Origin: Terriglobia bacterium
Lineage (GTDB): Bacteria > Acidobacteriota > Terriglobia > Terriglobales > Acidobacteriaceae
Assembly (NCBI GenBank): GCA_020072815.1
Contig: JAIQGE010000006.1
Span: 186,001 to 250,000, forward strand
Length of the DNA: 64,000 nucleotides
Direction of reading: 5' to 3'
The position numbers were made by a program, and so were the translations under genes. The notes beneath the pieces are model-generated. The model saw nothing but the letters and a program-made list of their open reading frames with translations. It did no database searches and had not been told where the DNA came from. Shown here one piece after another: positions 1-9,053 of the stretch. Each line of letters starts with the position of its first letter. The first letter of the stretch is position 1.

Positions 1-1550
1 GGCCTGCCCTCACTGGCTACGACTGGTGCTATATTGAGACTGCCAAAGCCTCACTCGCGTTGTACGAGGGGCGCGAAGAGGACCTTCTAGCGTCATTCAA
101 GTGGATCACGGACAATGCCTCGCGCCTCGATCCCTGCCATGAGGTGCGGGGTACGGCGGCTTTTGTCTACGCACGCTTACACAAGAAGCGGGCCAACTAC
201 CTGGAAGGCTACAACTTGATCCATTCGGCGATTTCTCACTACCAGCAGGCCGGACTGCCGGGCATGGTGGCTGCCGCCAAGGTTACCCAGAGCTGGCTCC
301 TCATGCAACTTGGCCGGCAGCAGGAAGCAAACCAGGGTTGGGAAGAGTCGGCTGAATACTTAGCTGAAAAGGCGGACTATACACTTCGGGCCAACATACT
401 TTTTGCCAAGGGACGCCGTCTTTGTCGCATCGACCAGGAAGTGGAGGCGCGCAAGTTCTTCGAGCAAGCCGCCGCTTTGTACATCCAATGCAAACCTCCG
501 CACCGTAATATCCGCCGCGTCTTCATTGAGCTGGCGAACCTGCTGCATCGACAAGTCCGTCGGGAGAACGATCCTAAGACCCTCTCAGAGTTGCGGCGTC
601 AAGCGGCTTACTATGTTCAATCCGCTGCGGAATGCTTGAAGGAGGAGGTCATTGATGCCCGCAACCAGGTCCGGCTGCTGCACGCGCAAACCAATCTGGC
701 GCTCTATGGCCAGCCCGCCAGTATCTTCAATGCCCGCACCCTGGCCCGCGAGGCCTATGAGCTGGCGCTGCAGCGCGATGACCGGCTGATGATGGCCCGG
801 GCGCGCTATAAGCAGGCGGCGATCGAGTACCGAGACGCAAACTCGAGATTCTGCAAGAAGCCGCCGGAAACTCGCTTGCTGGCTTGCCGCTATGCAATGG
901 TGGCCCTGGAGCTTGCTCGCGACCTCCGCAACGACCGGCTGACAGCCCGGATCCATACGCTTCTGGGGAATCTGCTCCTCGAATTCCCGTTTGCCTCCCG
1001 TGCCCGGGCCACGCAAGAGTGGGAGGATGCAGTGGAGTGCATGAAGGAGCACGAAGACTTTGATTATGTGGCCAAGCGGATCGAGGAGCTGGAAAGAAAG
1101 CTCGGTTCCTCAAGATGCAACCGGGAGATACCGCCGATTTTCGAGGTGACGGAGCGGGCTTTCGAGCAGCCTTTGGAAAAAACCATCCAGCAGGTGGAGC
1201 ATGCGATTGTGCTGGCGTTGGTCGATTTGCTCGGACCCAACGCCAACGCCATCAAGGACCGGCTCCAGACGGGGCGCAGTCGAATCGAGAAGCATCTCGA
1301 CAAGCCCCAGCGGCACACCAAAACCACCGTGCAACCGCCTCAGGGACAAGAGGTGATTTACCGGGTGACGAACACCGAAGCCTTCACCCAGCCTCTGGAG
1401 GAGACCATCAAGGCCGTGGAGCGGGCTATCGTCCTCACGGCATTCATTCGTCTGGGCGATAAAGCGGCGGTGCGGGAGCTGTTGGGCGTGCACCCCAGGC
1501 GCATTGACCGCCACGTCCCTGATCCGGAGGTCCTGCTGCGCAAGAAGTGA
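1..1550 (+). CDS. TPR-like protein with two C-terminal Fis-like helical repeats (5' partial)
   Basis: The reading frame is open to the left edge (codon phase starts at base 3), so the true start lies outside the window; the TTG at 60 is only the first possible start inside it. The visible part is almost wholly alpha-helical and reads as degenerate tetratricopeptide-type helix pairs to about residue 350. The C-terminus holds two copies of a unit of about 60 residues (bases roughly 1129-1305 and 1351-1527). Each has the pattern (R/T)EAFxQPLExTI..VExAIVL followed by a short helix pair ending RxxRIxxH. That layout resembles Fis/NtrC-type helix-turn-helix tails, but the glycine-rich turn is poor. 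A scaffold or regulator role is inferred; the family is not recognised. Confidence 0.75.
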   Translation, partial: PALTGYDWCYIETAKASLALYEGREEDLLASFKWITDNASRLDPCHEVRGTAAFVYARLHKKRANYLEGYNLIHSAISHYQQAGLPGMVAAAKVTQSWLLMQLGRQQEANQGWEESAEYLAEKADYTLRANILFAKGRRLCRIDQEVEARKFFEQAAALYIQCKPPHRNIRRVFIELANLLHRQVRRENDPKTLSELRRQAAYYVQSAAECLKEEVIDARNQVRLLHAQTNLALYGQPASIFNARTLAREAYELALQRDDRLMMARARYKQAAIEYRDANSRFCKKPPETRLLACRYAMVALELARDLRNDRLTARIHTLLGNLLLEFPFASRARATQEWEDAVECMKEHEDFDYVAKRIEELERKLGSSRCNREIPPIFEVTERAFEQPLEKTIQQVEHAIVLALVDLLGPNANAIKDRLQTGRSRIEKHLDKPQRHTKTTVQPPQGQEVIYRVTNTEAFTQPLEETIKAVERAIVLTAFIRLGDKAAVRELLGVHPRRIDRHVPDPEVLLRKK

Positions 1551-1667
1551 CTCTGGCAGCTGGCCTGGGCACTGGACAATTCGGCGCGTTACGTCGCAAA
1601 GCCTGATGGTTCGGGTTCAAACTGCACCTGTTGCAGCCCGCAACCTGCACAAGGAGGTAACGCGCCG

Positions 1668-1820
1668 ATGGAAAACTTTAGAAGACTTATTCAGTTCCTG
1701 CCCCTGACGCTGGTGTCAGTGGTTATCACTTACTTTCTTTTCTCTGCGGTCATCAGCCTGTTAGCGCCGCAGGTGAAGCGCACGGCTCAATCGGCCGTTT
1801 CATCAGTCACAAGTCAATAA
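1668..1820 (+). CDS. 50-residue single-span membrane protein
   Basis: The ATG at 1668 follows a full Shine-Dalgarno AAGGAGG at 1651-1657. The predicted product begins MENFRRLIQFLPLTL and has one hydrophobic segment (about residues 8-34), then a short polar tail ending in SVTSQ. It lies 117 bp after the TPR gene and 95 bp before serS on the same strand. No family is recognised. The strong ribosome site and membrane-protein composition make it likely to be translated. Confidence 0.6.
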   Translation: MENFRRLIQFLPLTLVSVVITYFLFSAVISLLAPQVKRTAQSAVSSVTSQ

Positions 1821-1836
1821 GCTACAGAAACAAATG

Positions 1837-1862
1837 CCGGAGCGGCCCCGGTGCCGCTCCGG
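1837..1862. terminator. Perfect 10-bp hairpin between the small membrane protein and serS
   Basis: CCGGAGCGGC (1837-1846) pairs perfectly with GCCGCTCCGG (1853-1862) around a 6-base loop. No T-run follows, so it is not a canonical intrinsic terminator. It could be a pause or attenuation hairpin ahead of serS. Confidence 0.35.
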
Positions 1863-1915
1863 GCCGAAGCAGGCTCAATGGAGGGATATGCGGTTAACTG
1901 GTAGGCTGTACATCT

Positions 1916-3199
1916 ATGCTTGACCTTGCTTTTGTTCGCGACCAGCTGCCCCAGGTCGAGGAGATGCTGCGCCGTCGCGGCCAGGACCCGGCGGTGCTGG
2001 CGCGCTTCCGCGAAATTGACGGCAAGCGCCGCCAGCTCATCACGCAATCGGAAACTCTGAAAGCCCAGCGCAACAAAGCTTCCGAGGAAATTGCCAGGCT
2101 CAAGAAGTCCGGACAGGACGCGAGCGCGCAGATGGAGCAGACCAAACAGCTGCGCGAGCAGGGTGACACGCTGGAAAAACAAGCCGGAGATACTGACCAG
2201 GAACTGCGCACCCTGCTGGCCGGTGTCCCCAACATGCCGCATGAGTCGGTGCCGCTGGGCAAATCGGCTGATGATAACAAGGAAGTCCGCAAGTGGGGCG
2301 CACCGCCGCAGTTCAGCTTTGCGCCCAAGCCGCACTGGGAACTGGGCGAACAGCTGGGCGTGCTGGACATGGAACGCGCCGTCAAGCTGAGCGGAGCGCG
2401 TTTTGCTGTCTATTGGGACCTGGGCGCGCGCCTGGAACGCGCGCTGGCCAACTTCATGCTCGATCTGCACACCCGCGAGCACGGTTACACCGAGGTGCTC
2501 ACGCCTTACATGGTGAATTCGGCGTCCATGTACGGGACCGGGCAGTTGCCCAAGTTCGCTGACGACCAGTTCCGCATCGAGAAGCATGACCTGTGGCTGA
2601 TCCCCACGGCGGAAGTGCCGCTGACCAATCTCTATCGCGACGAGACGCTTGACGCCGCGCGCCTGCCGCTGAGCGTGACCGGATACACGCCGTGCTTCCG
2701 CAGTGAAGCCGGTTCCTACGGCAAAGACGTGCGCGGCATCATCCGCCAGCACCAGTTCCAGAAAGTTGAGCTGGTGAAGTTCACGCGTCCGGAAGATTCT
2801 TACGCGCAGCATGAACAGCTCACGCGCAATGCTGAGACCATCTTGCAGAAACTCGGCCTGCATTATCGCGTGATGTTGCTCTGCACCGGCGACATGGGGT
2901 CTAGCTCAGCCAAGACCTACGACCTGGAAGTCTGGCTGCCCGGGCAGCAGCTCTATCGCGAGATTTCGTCGTGCTCGAACTTTGAGGCTTACCAGGCGCG
3001 GCGCGCCAACATACGCTACCGTCCGGAAGGCTCCAAGAAGAGCGAGTTCGTGCACACGCTGAACGGCAGCGGACTGGCCATCGGCCGGACGTGGCTGGCG
3101 ATCATGGAAAACTACCAGCAAGCCGACGGCAGCGTAATCGTGCCAGACGCCCTGCGGCCGTACATGGGGACGGACAGGATCACGAAGAAGAACTTTTGA
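1916..3199 (+). CDS. serS: Seryl-tRNA synthetase
   Basis: A cytoplasmic class II aminoacyl-tRNA synthetase that charges tRNA-Ser (and tRNA-Sec where present). The product starts [21 protein letters not shown], the typical start of the SerRS coiled-coil tRNA-binding arm, which occupies about residues 1-110 and is rich in Lys, Gln and Glu. Class II motif 2 is visible near residue 260 ([15 protein letters not shown]) and motif 3 near residue 383 ([18 protein letters not shown]). The length of 427 residues is normal for the bacterial enzyme. The frame begins at ATG 1916 and ends just before a tandem-word inverted repeat. No T-box-like leader is seen. Confidence 0.97.
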   Translation: MLDLAFVRDQLPQVEEMLRRRGQDPAVLARFREIDGKRRQLITQSETLKAQRNKASEEIARLKKSGQDASAQMEQTKQLREQGDTLEKQAGDTDQELRTLLAGVPNMPHESVPLGKSADDNKEVRKWGAPPQFSFAPKPHWELGEQLGVLDMERAVKLSGARFAVYWDLGARLERALANFMLDLHTREHGYTEVLTPYMVNSASMYGTGQLPKFADDQFRIEKHDLWLIPTAEVPLTNLYRDETLDAARLPLSVTGYTPCFRSEAGSYGKDVRGIIRQHQFQKVELVKFTRPEDSYAQHEQLTRNAETILQKLGLHYRVMLLCTGDMGSSSAKTYDLEVWLPGQQLYREISSCSNFEAYQARRANIRYRPEGSKKSEFVHTLNGSGLAIGRTWLAIMENYQQADGSVIVPDALRPYMGTDRITKKNF

Positions 3200-3201
3200 T
3201 T

Positions 3202-3318
3202 GCCAGAATTGCCAAGATTGCCAAAATCGCCGAGATTGTGCGTGCTGCGGACAGGATCGAAGATTCAAATTTTAAGAACGCCCGCTTTTGGCAATTTTGG
3301 CAATCCTGGCAATTCTTG
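3202..3318. repeat. Intergenic inverted repeat with arms made of 9-bp tandem words
   Basis: The left arm (about 3202-3238) repeats a word close to ATTGCCAAG every 9 bases, starting at the serS stop codon. The right arm (about 3285-3318) is its reverse complement with a few mismatches. The arms could form a long stem around a 46-base loop. It may serve as a transcription terminator for serS. The same architecture with different words recurs at 12138, 14955, 51211 and 63615. Confidence 0.8.
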
Positions 3319-3351
3319 AATAGCCACCAACAGCTTCTATACACTTAACGT

Positions 3352-3714
3352 ATGTCTCGCATCTGGCGCACCATCAAGGGCTATCTGTTCTGGACCTACG
3401 ACCGGGGCAGCTTTCACTATGATGTGATGGTCACCATCATCCTGTTGTTCATCTTCCTGGCGCCGCGGTTTATTGACTTCAAAGACCAACCGGCGGCCCA
3501 GACGGCGCATCTAACTGTCACACTCGACGAAAATAATGGCTTGGTCTTCCAGGCCGATGCCGCCGCGGTGGACGCGCAGGATGTGGGCATGGTGCGCGCG
3601 AATTTCCAGCGCGTGATCCGTCCCGTGGCCGGGACGCTGACCATCGATCACGTTGAGCCGGTGCGCGACGGTACAGGCCACATCGTGGCCTATCGCGCCT
3701 GGGCGCGAAAGTAA
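3352..3714 (+). CDS. Conserved-looking single-span membrane protein, 120 aa
   Basis: The product has a short basic N-terminus (MSRIWRTIKGYLFWTYDRG), one transmembrane segment at about residues 25-43 (VMVTIILLFIFLAPRFID), and an extracytoplasmic domain of about 75 residues that looks like a small beta-rich fold. It is probably anchored in the inner membrane with the C-terminus in the periplasm. It lies 73 bp upstream of the LolA-like gene on the same strand, so a shared envelope role is possible. No family is recognised. The start follows the serS 3' repeat directly and has no strong ribosome site. Confidence 0.75.
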   Translation: MSRIWRTIKGYLFWTYDRGSFHYDVMVTIILLFIFLAPRFIDFKDQPAAQTAHLTVTLDENNGLVFQADAAAVDAQDVGMVRANFQRVIRPVAGTLTIDHVEPVRDGTGHIVAYRAWARK

Positions 3715-3787
3715 CGCGATCGCTGCGGCGCGTTGCAGGCGGCAATCCATTCCACAAAAGTTTTCCGTGAGATTGATGCTCTTGAGA

Positions 3788-4537
3788 ATGAAAACGAAAC
3801 TATTACCGGTGTTAGTGCTCAGCTTGGCGTGGGCGGGCGTGGGCATAGCGCAGAAGGCGTCCCCGGCGCCTGCATCGGCGGTCTCCTCGGCGGCCGCGTC
3901 TGCGCCTAAGCCGCCGTCGCCCCAGGACGATCTCAAACAGGTCCTGGCGAAGATGAACCAAGCAGCAACCAGCTTCAAATCCGCCCAGGCCGATTTCGAG
4001 TTTGATAACTTCACCAAGGATTTCGACGAGCACGACATTCAGAAGGGCCAGATCTACTTTCGTCGCGCCGGCAAGGAAGTGGACGTCGCCATTCATGTAG
4101 CGTGGAAAGTGACGAAGTTTGTCCTCTACAAGGACGGAAAAATCAGCCTGTACGAGCCGGCAATCAACCAGGTGACCGAAAAGATTGTCGGCAAGAACAA
4201 GTCTGACGTGGAAGCGGTGATGAACCTGGGTTTCGGCGGCAGCGGCGATGAACTGGTCAAATCATTTGACGTGACCATGGAAGGATGGGAAACCGTGGAC
4301 GGAGTCAAGACCGCCCGGCTGCGGCTCGTCGGCAAGTCTGAGGATTTGAAGAAATTGTTCAAGAGCGCCGTCTTATGGATTGATCCGGAAAGAGACGTCC
4401 CGCTAAAGCAGCAGTTCTTCGCCAGCGTCGGCGACTACCGCCTGAACCACTACACCGGAATCAAGCTGAACGCCAAGCTGGGCAATGATCTTTTCCAGCT
4501 AAAAACCAAACCCAATACCCAGATTGTCCGCCCTTAG
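3788..4537 (+). CDS. LolA-like outer-membrane lipoprotein carrier family protein
   Basis: The preferred start is ATG 3788, which gives a clean signal peptide (MKTKLLPVLVLSLAWAGVGIAQ); ATG 3776 is an alternative. An Ala/Pro/Ser linker follows, then a domain of about 200 residues with the LolA/LolB-like half-barrel pattern: a start DDLKQVLAKMNQAATSFKS, strands such as GQIYFRRAGKEVDVAI, and an end DVPLKQQFFASVGDYRLNHY. Family members shuttle or sense lipoproteins or lipids in the periplasm. Substrate and partner are not shown by the sequence. The protein lacks any obvious lipobox, so it should be soluble. Confidence 0.8.
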   Translation: MKTKLLPVLVLSLAWAGVGIAQKASPAPASAVSSAAASAPKPPSPQDDLKQVLAKMNQAATSFKSAQADFEFDNFTKDFDEHDIQKGQIYFRRAGKEVDVAIHVAWKVTKFVLYKDGKISLYEPAINQVTEKIVGKNKSDVEAVMNLGFGGSGDELVKSFDVTMEGWETVDGVKTARLRLVGKSEDLKKLFKSAVLWIDPERDVPLKQQFFASVGDYRLNHYTGIKLNAKLGNDLFQLKTKPNTQIVRP

Positions 4538-4687
4538 CAGGCCGCCCTTGCGGTACACTGGTTCCATCCCGCCGGGGCGGTTTGCGGAACGCACCGCTCG
4601 TTGCAACGTGGCATGGTGGTTTGTGCTTTGGTCCGCAACAAGCGGGACGGCGCGGGCATCTCAGTTGGTAAGGGTTCCTGGTTCTTC

Positions 4688-4933
4688 ATGGCTAAAGTTT
4701 TCACCATCCCGGTCATGCCCGATCCCAGCCGCCGCCGGGGAAAGCAACGCAAAGACGATCCTCGCTTCATTGACGGACAACGCGTCCTGGTCAACGCCAT
4801 CAAGTACCTTACCCAACAGGACCGCGGCCAAAACCGCGCCGCCATCCTGCTGCTGTCAGAGCACTTTCGCACGCGTTTCAGAATGTCTGACCATCCGGCA
4901 GATTCTCCGCAAAAGCTGCCCAAGTCTGATTGA
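4688..4933 (+). CDS. Small basic hypothetical protein, 81 aa
   Basis: The frame from ATG 4688 (MAKVFTIPVMPDPSRRRGKQ) to 4933 has C/G-dominated third positions like neighbouring real genes, whereas the other frames read poorly. The product is rich in Arg and Lys, has a central helix-like stretch (RVLVNAIKYLTQQ), and no signal peptide. There is only a weak AAGGG upstream. No family is recognised. It is the only plausible gene in the 4538-5290 gap. Confidence 0.45.
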   Translation: MAKVFTIPVMPDPSRRRGKQRKDDPRFIDGQRVLVNAIKYLTQQDRGQNRAAILLLSEHFRTRFRMSDHPADSPQKLPKSD

Positions 4934-5401
4934 AATTCATTTCCCATGGCCGCTTGCGGGGGGAATTCCGCCCTTAAACCATCGCTCCAGCCATCGCCGC
5001 TCACCTGATTTGTGGGTTGGTTCTTCCAACCGCCAATCCTCGCTCGAACCACTGCTTATCCCGTTCCTTTTGTTCGCGACTGCCCCGATGAGCCCCCAGC
5101 CGGAACCCCTTTGATCCAGACATCTTAGGAAATCAGGACCCATCCTCAATTTGCAGAATACGTAATTCCATATATGCACCTGGGAAAGGGTACAAAATTT
5201 AGCATGAACTGCCCTTTAATTCGTCTGTAAACTATTGATTTTAAGCGTATTTAAGTAAGGCATGATACTTGCACTTAGATTCGGTCAGGCGTGTGTATTC
5301 GCTCTAACACCGGGGGTATCAACAAAGCCTTGAAAGCCCGCCCCCTAGGCATTTTTTTAAAGACAGTAAACACAAAATCACCACAAATGGAGATGCAAAG
5401 G
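4934..5401. other. Upstream region of the TonB-dependent receptor gene
   Basis: The first 250 bases show no convincing gene or repeat. From about 5180 the sequence becomes AT-rich and contains the sigma-54 promoter at 5258-5273. The remaining roughly 120 bases form the 5' leader of the receptor mRNA. Confidence 0.6.
5258..5273 (+). promoter_or_regulatory. Sigma-54 (RpoN) -24/-12 promoter
   Basis: GGCATGATACTTGCA has the invariant GG (5259-5260) and GC (5271-5272) separated by exactly 10 bases, plus the TTGCA of the -12 element. The start site would fall near 5284, upstream of the receptor start at 5402. This implies an enhancer-binding regulator and rules out start codons near 5291. Confidence 0.65.
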
Positions 5402-8400
5402 ATGAATCGTAAACTGCGCGACGTATTAATCCTGGTCGCTTGTTTGGCATTGATCTGCATCCCGTCCTTTGGTCAGACCCAGAAGGGTTCACTAGCTGGT
5501 ACAGTGACTGACCAACAGGGCGCGGTTGTGCCCAATGCTCAAATCAAGTTGACCAATACCTCTACCGGTATTGCCATGACAAGCACTACCGATAGCACCG
5601 GCTCCTTCCGGTTCAATTTGATTCCGGCGGGTGAATACAAGCTGGAAGCTGCAGCGCCGAATTTCAAGACCTCGGTGCAAACCGGCCTCATCGTTTCCGC
5701 CGGCCATGACACCGGCGTGGGCATCATCAAGCTGACGGTAGGCGCTCCCACCACCACGGTGGAAGTCACCTCGGAAGCTCCGCTCGTTGACACCACAGCA
5801 GCCCAGGTTACCAACACCTTCTCCGGCGTGGCCCTGTCAACGTTTGCCGGCGTGCAAGAAAACGAAGGCTTGGACCAGCTGGCGTTGTTTGTGCCTGGCA
5901 CCAACTCCAGCCGCGACTCGTTCTTCTCCAACGCCAACGGCGGCAACGGCTTCAGCGTGAACGGCATCCGCGGCCGCAACAATGACCAGCAGATTGACGG
6001 TCAGAACAACAATGACAACAGCGTGGGCGGCCCCGGACTGTTCGTGACCGACGCCGAGTTTGTCAACCAGTACGTGCTGATTACCAACCAGTTCGGTCCG
6101 GAATACGGCCGCAACGCCGGTTCGGTAGTGAACATCGTGACCAAGTCCGGCGGCAACGCCTGGCACGGCAGCGTATTCGGCAGCGAGAACAACTCGATCC
6201 TGAACTCGCTGAACAACTTCCAGAAGAACTCGGACATTTGCGGAACCGATTGTCTGACCAAGCCCCCGCGCCTCAACGATGAATTCGGCGGCTTCACCAT
6301 CGGCGGTCCCATCGTCAAGAACAAAGCATTCTTCTTCGGCGGTTTCGACCAGGAACTTATTTCCCAAAAGAGCGTTTTCACCACTAGCGCTCTCACGCCG
6401 ACGCCAGCCGGCCTGGCGGCCCTGGCGGCTTGCTTCCCCACCAGCACCAGCTTGCAGGCCCTGACTGCGTTTGGTCCTTACGGCATCGCGGCCGGCAGTC
6501 CGACGCCCCTGGGCACTCCGGTAGCGGCGGTGGGCGCGTGCCCGGCTGCTTCCTTTGCCGGTGTAACCCGCACGGTTCCTCAGCCTGATCACATCTTTGA
6601 CTTCATCATGAAGACGGACGTGCAGCTGAGCAAAGACACCATCATGGGCCGGTACATTTTCAACCGGAACAACTTCTTCAACGCCGGCGACAACGGCGCT
6701 GCTGGATACTTCTTCAACGTGCCCGCGCTGAGCCAGGCCACCCTGCTGAGCTGGACGCGCAACTTGAACGCCCACATGGTGAACGAAGCTCGCGTATCGT
6801 TCGGTCGTCTGAACGTGGAATTCGGCGGCAGCATCACCGGCCCGGCTTCCCCGGTTGCTGGTCAAATTGACACCGCGCTGGCCAATGTTCTGTTCAACTC
6901 CGGCACCCTGCTCGGCTTTGGACCGGCCACCAACATCCCGCAACAGCGCATTGTGAATACCTGGCAGGCCCAGGACAACTGGAACTACGTAATGGGCAAG
7001 CACCAGTTGAAAGCTGGAATCAACTGGACGTATCAGCGCTCACCCAACATCTTCCTGCCCAACATCAATGGCCAGTACCGTTTCAGCAGCTGGACCAGCT
7101 TCATGAACAACGCTCCCAACCGTATCCGCATCGCCAACGGGCCGTCCTTGCTCGATTTCCGCGAGTATGACACCTTTGCGTACGGCGGCGACGATTGGAA
7201 GATCCGGCAGAACCTGACCATTCAGCTGGGCTTGACTTGGTCTTACTACGGCCAGCCGGCCAACATCTTCAATGACATCACGGTTCCGCGTGAGAGCAAC
7301 CCGGCAACCGCTTTCTGGGGCTCCACCGAGCCGGTGGGCAATCCTCCAGGATCCGGTGGCCCGTTCCTGAACCCCGGCGCGGCCATTCCGCTTTCGGCCC
7401 GCACGGTTCCTCTAATTCCGGCGCCCAAGAACAGCTTTGGTCCGGCCGTGGGCTTCACCTACTCGCCTCAGTGGGGCGGCTTCCTGACCGGCGGAGCCGG
7501 CAAGACCACCCTCCGCGGCGGCTATCGCATGTTGTACGATCCGCCGTTCTACAACATTTACCTGAACGTCTCCACGTCAGCGCCGGAAGTGTTCCTGCAG
7601 ACCTTCAACACCGCAGCCACCCTGGCCGGCAAGACGTTGCCTGCCGTTCCGACAGGTCCCAACATCCGCGGCCTTCTGGCTCCATCTTTGCAGAGCGGCG
7701 TGTTCGATCCTCGCACGTTCGCCGAGACCCAGATCACTCCCAACTTTGGTCCTGACAAGGTCCAGAGCTGGACCCTGGGTATGGAGCGCGAGCTGACCAA
7801 AAACGCGGCCATTGAACTGCGCTACGTCGGCAACCACGCTTACAACCTGTTCCAGACGGTTGACGGCAACCCCATGGTCGGCACTGGCGTCGCATTTGGT
7901 GGTCCCGCGCCAGGATTGATCGACGATTTCCCGAACCTGGTGCCCGCGGGCGTGACCGCTTGCCCGGCTGCCCAGGCTTTTGCTCCGGTGGCGATTGGCC
8001 GTCAGGATTGCAATAACGGCATCAACCGCACCCGCACCAACACCGGGTACTCCAACTACCACGCAGCCCAGGTGGAATTCCGCGCCAACAACCTGTTCAA
8101 ACAGTTGACGGTCCGGAGCTCCTATACCTACAGCAAGACCCTGGACAACGTGAGCGAAATCTTCTCAACCTTTGGCGGCGGTAACACCAGCTTTGCCGCT
8201 CAGAACCCGACCAACCAGGTCAACGGGCCTGGCGAGTACTCGTTCTCCGGTCTGGATTATCCGCACACCTGGAGCATCTTGTTCACCGAGCAGCTGCCGT
8301 TCTACAAAGAACAGCACGGCTTGGCCGGACACATCCTGGGCGGCTGGTCGGTTTCCGCCAACTACTTGATCGCTTCCGGTCAGCGTTACACACCTGCTCA

Positions 8401-8968
8401 ATTCGGTTCAGCCTTCAGCAGCGCGAATGGCGACTATTATGACTTCGGGTACATTGCCAACTTCCCGGGTATTGATACCGCCCATCCGTTCATTGGCAAC
8501 CTGAGCGCTCCCGTCACCGCAGTCGGCATTTTCTGCGGAGATGCTCTTAGTTCCGCCACCTGCGCCGGCGCAGGGCTGACCGACACTACGCTCATCAGCT
8601 TGAACCAGCTGAACGGTCCAGGCAACATCACCACTGTCACCAAGGACCAGGTTCGGTTCATTATGAACGCCTTTAATGCGCAGACTATTTTCGGAACTCC
8701 GTTTGGCAACGCGCCACGGAACCCGGCTCAGGATGCGCTCACCAACATCGCGAACGTGTCCATCTTCAAGACCGTGAAACTGGGCGAGCACGCTAACTTC
8801 CAGTTCCACACCACGTTCCTGAATGCCTTGAACCACAACAACTACACCAGTGTGGATCCGTTCATTGACGATGCGGGTCTAACCGGTGCGTTCAACGGGT
8901 TTGGCGATGTCACCCAGACTCCGAGCGTTACCCGCCGGATTATCTTTGGCGGCAAGCTCACTTTCTAA
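5402..8968 (+). CDS. TonB-dependent receptor with carboxypeptidase-regulatory-like N-terminus (Oar-like)
   Basis: A large outer-membrane protein of 1188 aa. ATG 5402 is chosen because it has GGAG at 5389-5392 and gives a signal peptide ending IPSFGQ. The N-terminal domain (about residues 26-100, GSLAGTVTDQQGAVVPNAQ... DSTGSFRF) is the Ig-like carboxypeptidase-regulatory fold typical of Acidobacteriota and myxobacterial Oar proteins. The plug domain follows at about residues 180-260 (QIDGQNNNDNS, GRNAGSVVNIVTKSGG). The rest is a 22-strand-type barrel of alternating aromatic strands ending in a terminal Phe (GGKLTF). It would import large ligands using TonB energy; a tonB gene is present at 61351. 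The ligand is unknown. Confidence 0.93.
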   Translation: MNRKLRDVLILVACLALICIPSFGQTQKGSLAGTVTDQQGAVVPNAQIKLTNTSTGIAMTSTTDSTGSFRFNLIPAGEYKLEAAAPNFKTSVQTGLIVSAGHDTGVGIIKLTVGAPTTTVEVTSEAPLVDTTAAQVTNTFSGVALSTFAGVQENEGLDQLALFVPGTNSSRDSFFSNANGGNGFSVNGIRGRNNDQQIDGQNNNDNSVGGPGLFVTDAEFVNQYVLITNQFGPEYGRNAGSVVNIVTKSGGNAWHGSVFGSENNSILNSLNNFQKNSDICGTDCLTKPPRLNDEFGGFTIGGPIVKNKAFFFGGFDQELISQKSVFTTSALTPTPAGLAALAACFPTSTSLQALTAFGPYGIAAGSPTPLGTPVAAVGACPAASFAGVTRTVPQPDHIFDFIMKTDVQLSKDTIMGRYIFNRNNFFNAGDNGAAGYFFNVPALSQATLLSWTRNLNAHMVNEARVSFGRLNVEFGGSITGPASPVAGQIDTALANVLFNSGTLLGFGPATNIPQQRIVNTWQAQDNWNYVMGKHQLKAGINWTYQRSPNIFLPNINGQYRFSSWTSFMNNAPNRIRIANGPSLLDFREYDTFAYGGDDWKIRQNLTIQLGLTWSYYGQPANIFNDITVPRESNPATAFWGSTEPVGNPPGSGGPFLNPGAAIPLSARTVPLIPAPKNSFGPAVGFTYSPQWGGFLTGGAGKTTLRGGYRMLYDPPFYNIYLNVSTSAPEVFLQTFNTAATLAGKTLPAVPTGPNIRGLLAPSLQSGVFDPRTFAETQITPNFGPDKVQSWTLGMERELTKNAAIELRYVGNHAYNLFQTVDGNPMVGTGVAFGGPAPGLIDDFPNLVPAGVTACPAAQAFAPVAIGRQDCNNGINRTRTNTGYSNYHAAQVEFRANNLFKQLTVRSSYTYSKTLDNVSEIFSTFGGGNTSFAAQNPTNQVNGPGEYSFSGLDYPHTWSILFTEQLPFYKEQHGLAGHILGGWSVSANYLIASGQRYTPAQFGSAFSSANGDYYDFGYIANFPGIDTAHPFIGNLSAPVTAVGIFCGDALSSATCAGAGLTDTTLISLNQLNGPGNITTVTKDQVRFIMNAFNAQTIFGTPFGNAPRNPAQDALTNIANVSIFKTVKLGEHANFQFHTTFLNALNHNNYTSVDPFIDDAGLTGAFNGFGDVTQTPSVTRRIIFGGKLTF

Positions 8969-8987
8969 CTTTTCGTAACCACTCTTC

Positions 8988-9016
8988 GCCCGCCGGCTTG
9001 TCCGGCGGGCTTTTTT
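8988..9016 (+). terminator. Rho-independent terminator of the receptor gene
   Basis: A perfect 9-bp stem, GCCCGCCGG (8988-8996) with CCGGCGGGC (9002-9010) and a 5-base loop, is followed at once by six T. It separates the receptor from the cysteine desulfurase gene. Confidence 0.92.
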
Positions 9017-9053
9017 ATTTCCCTTCATCCGCCGTCCGGTTAAAATCTCTTTC

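Noticed and set aside
1837-1862. Strong terminator upstream of serS
   Set aside because: The stem is perfect but no T-run follows, so it is only listed as a hairpin of uncertain role.
4534-5052. 172-codon minus-strand frame in the gap before the receptor gene
   Set aside because: The translation is Cys/Trp/Arg-rich with no protein-like pattern, while a plus-strand frame at 4688-4933 has better third-position composition.
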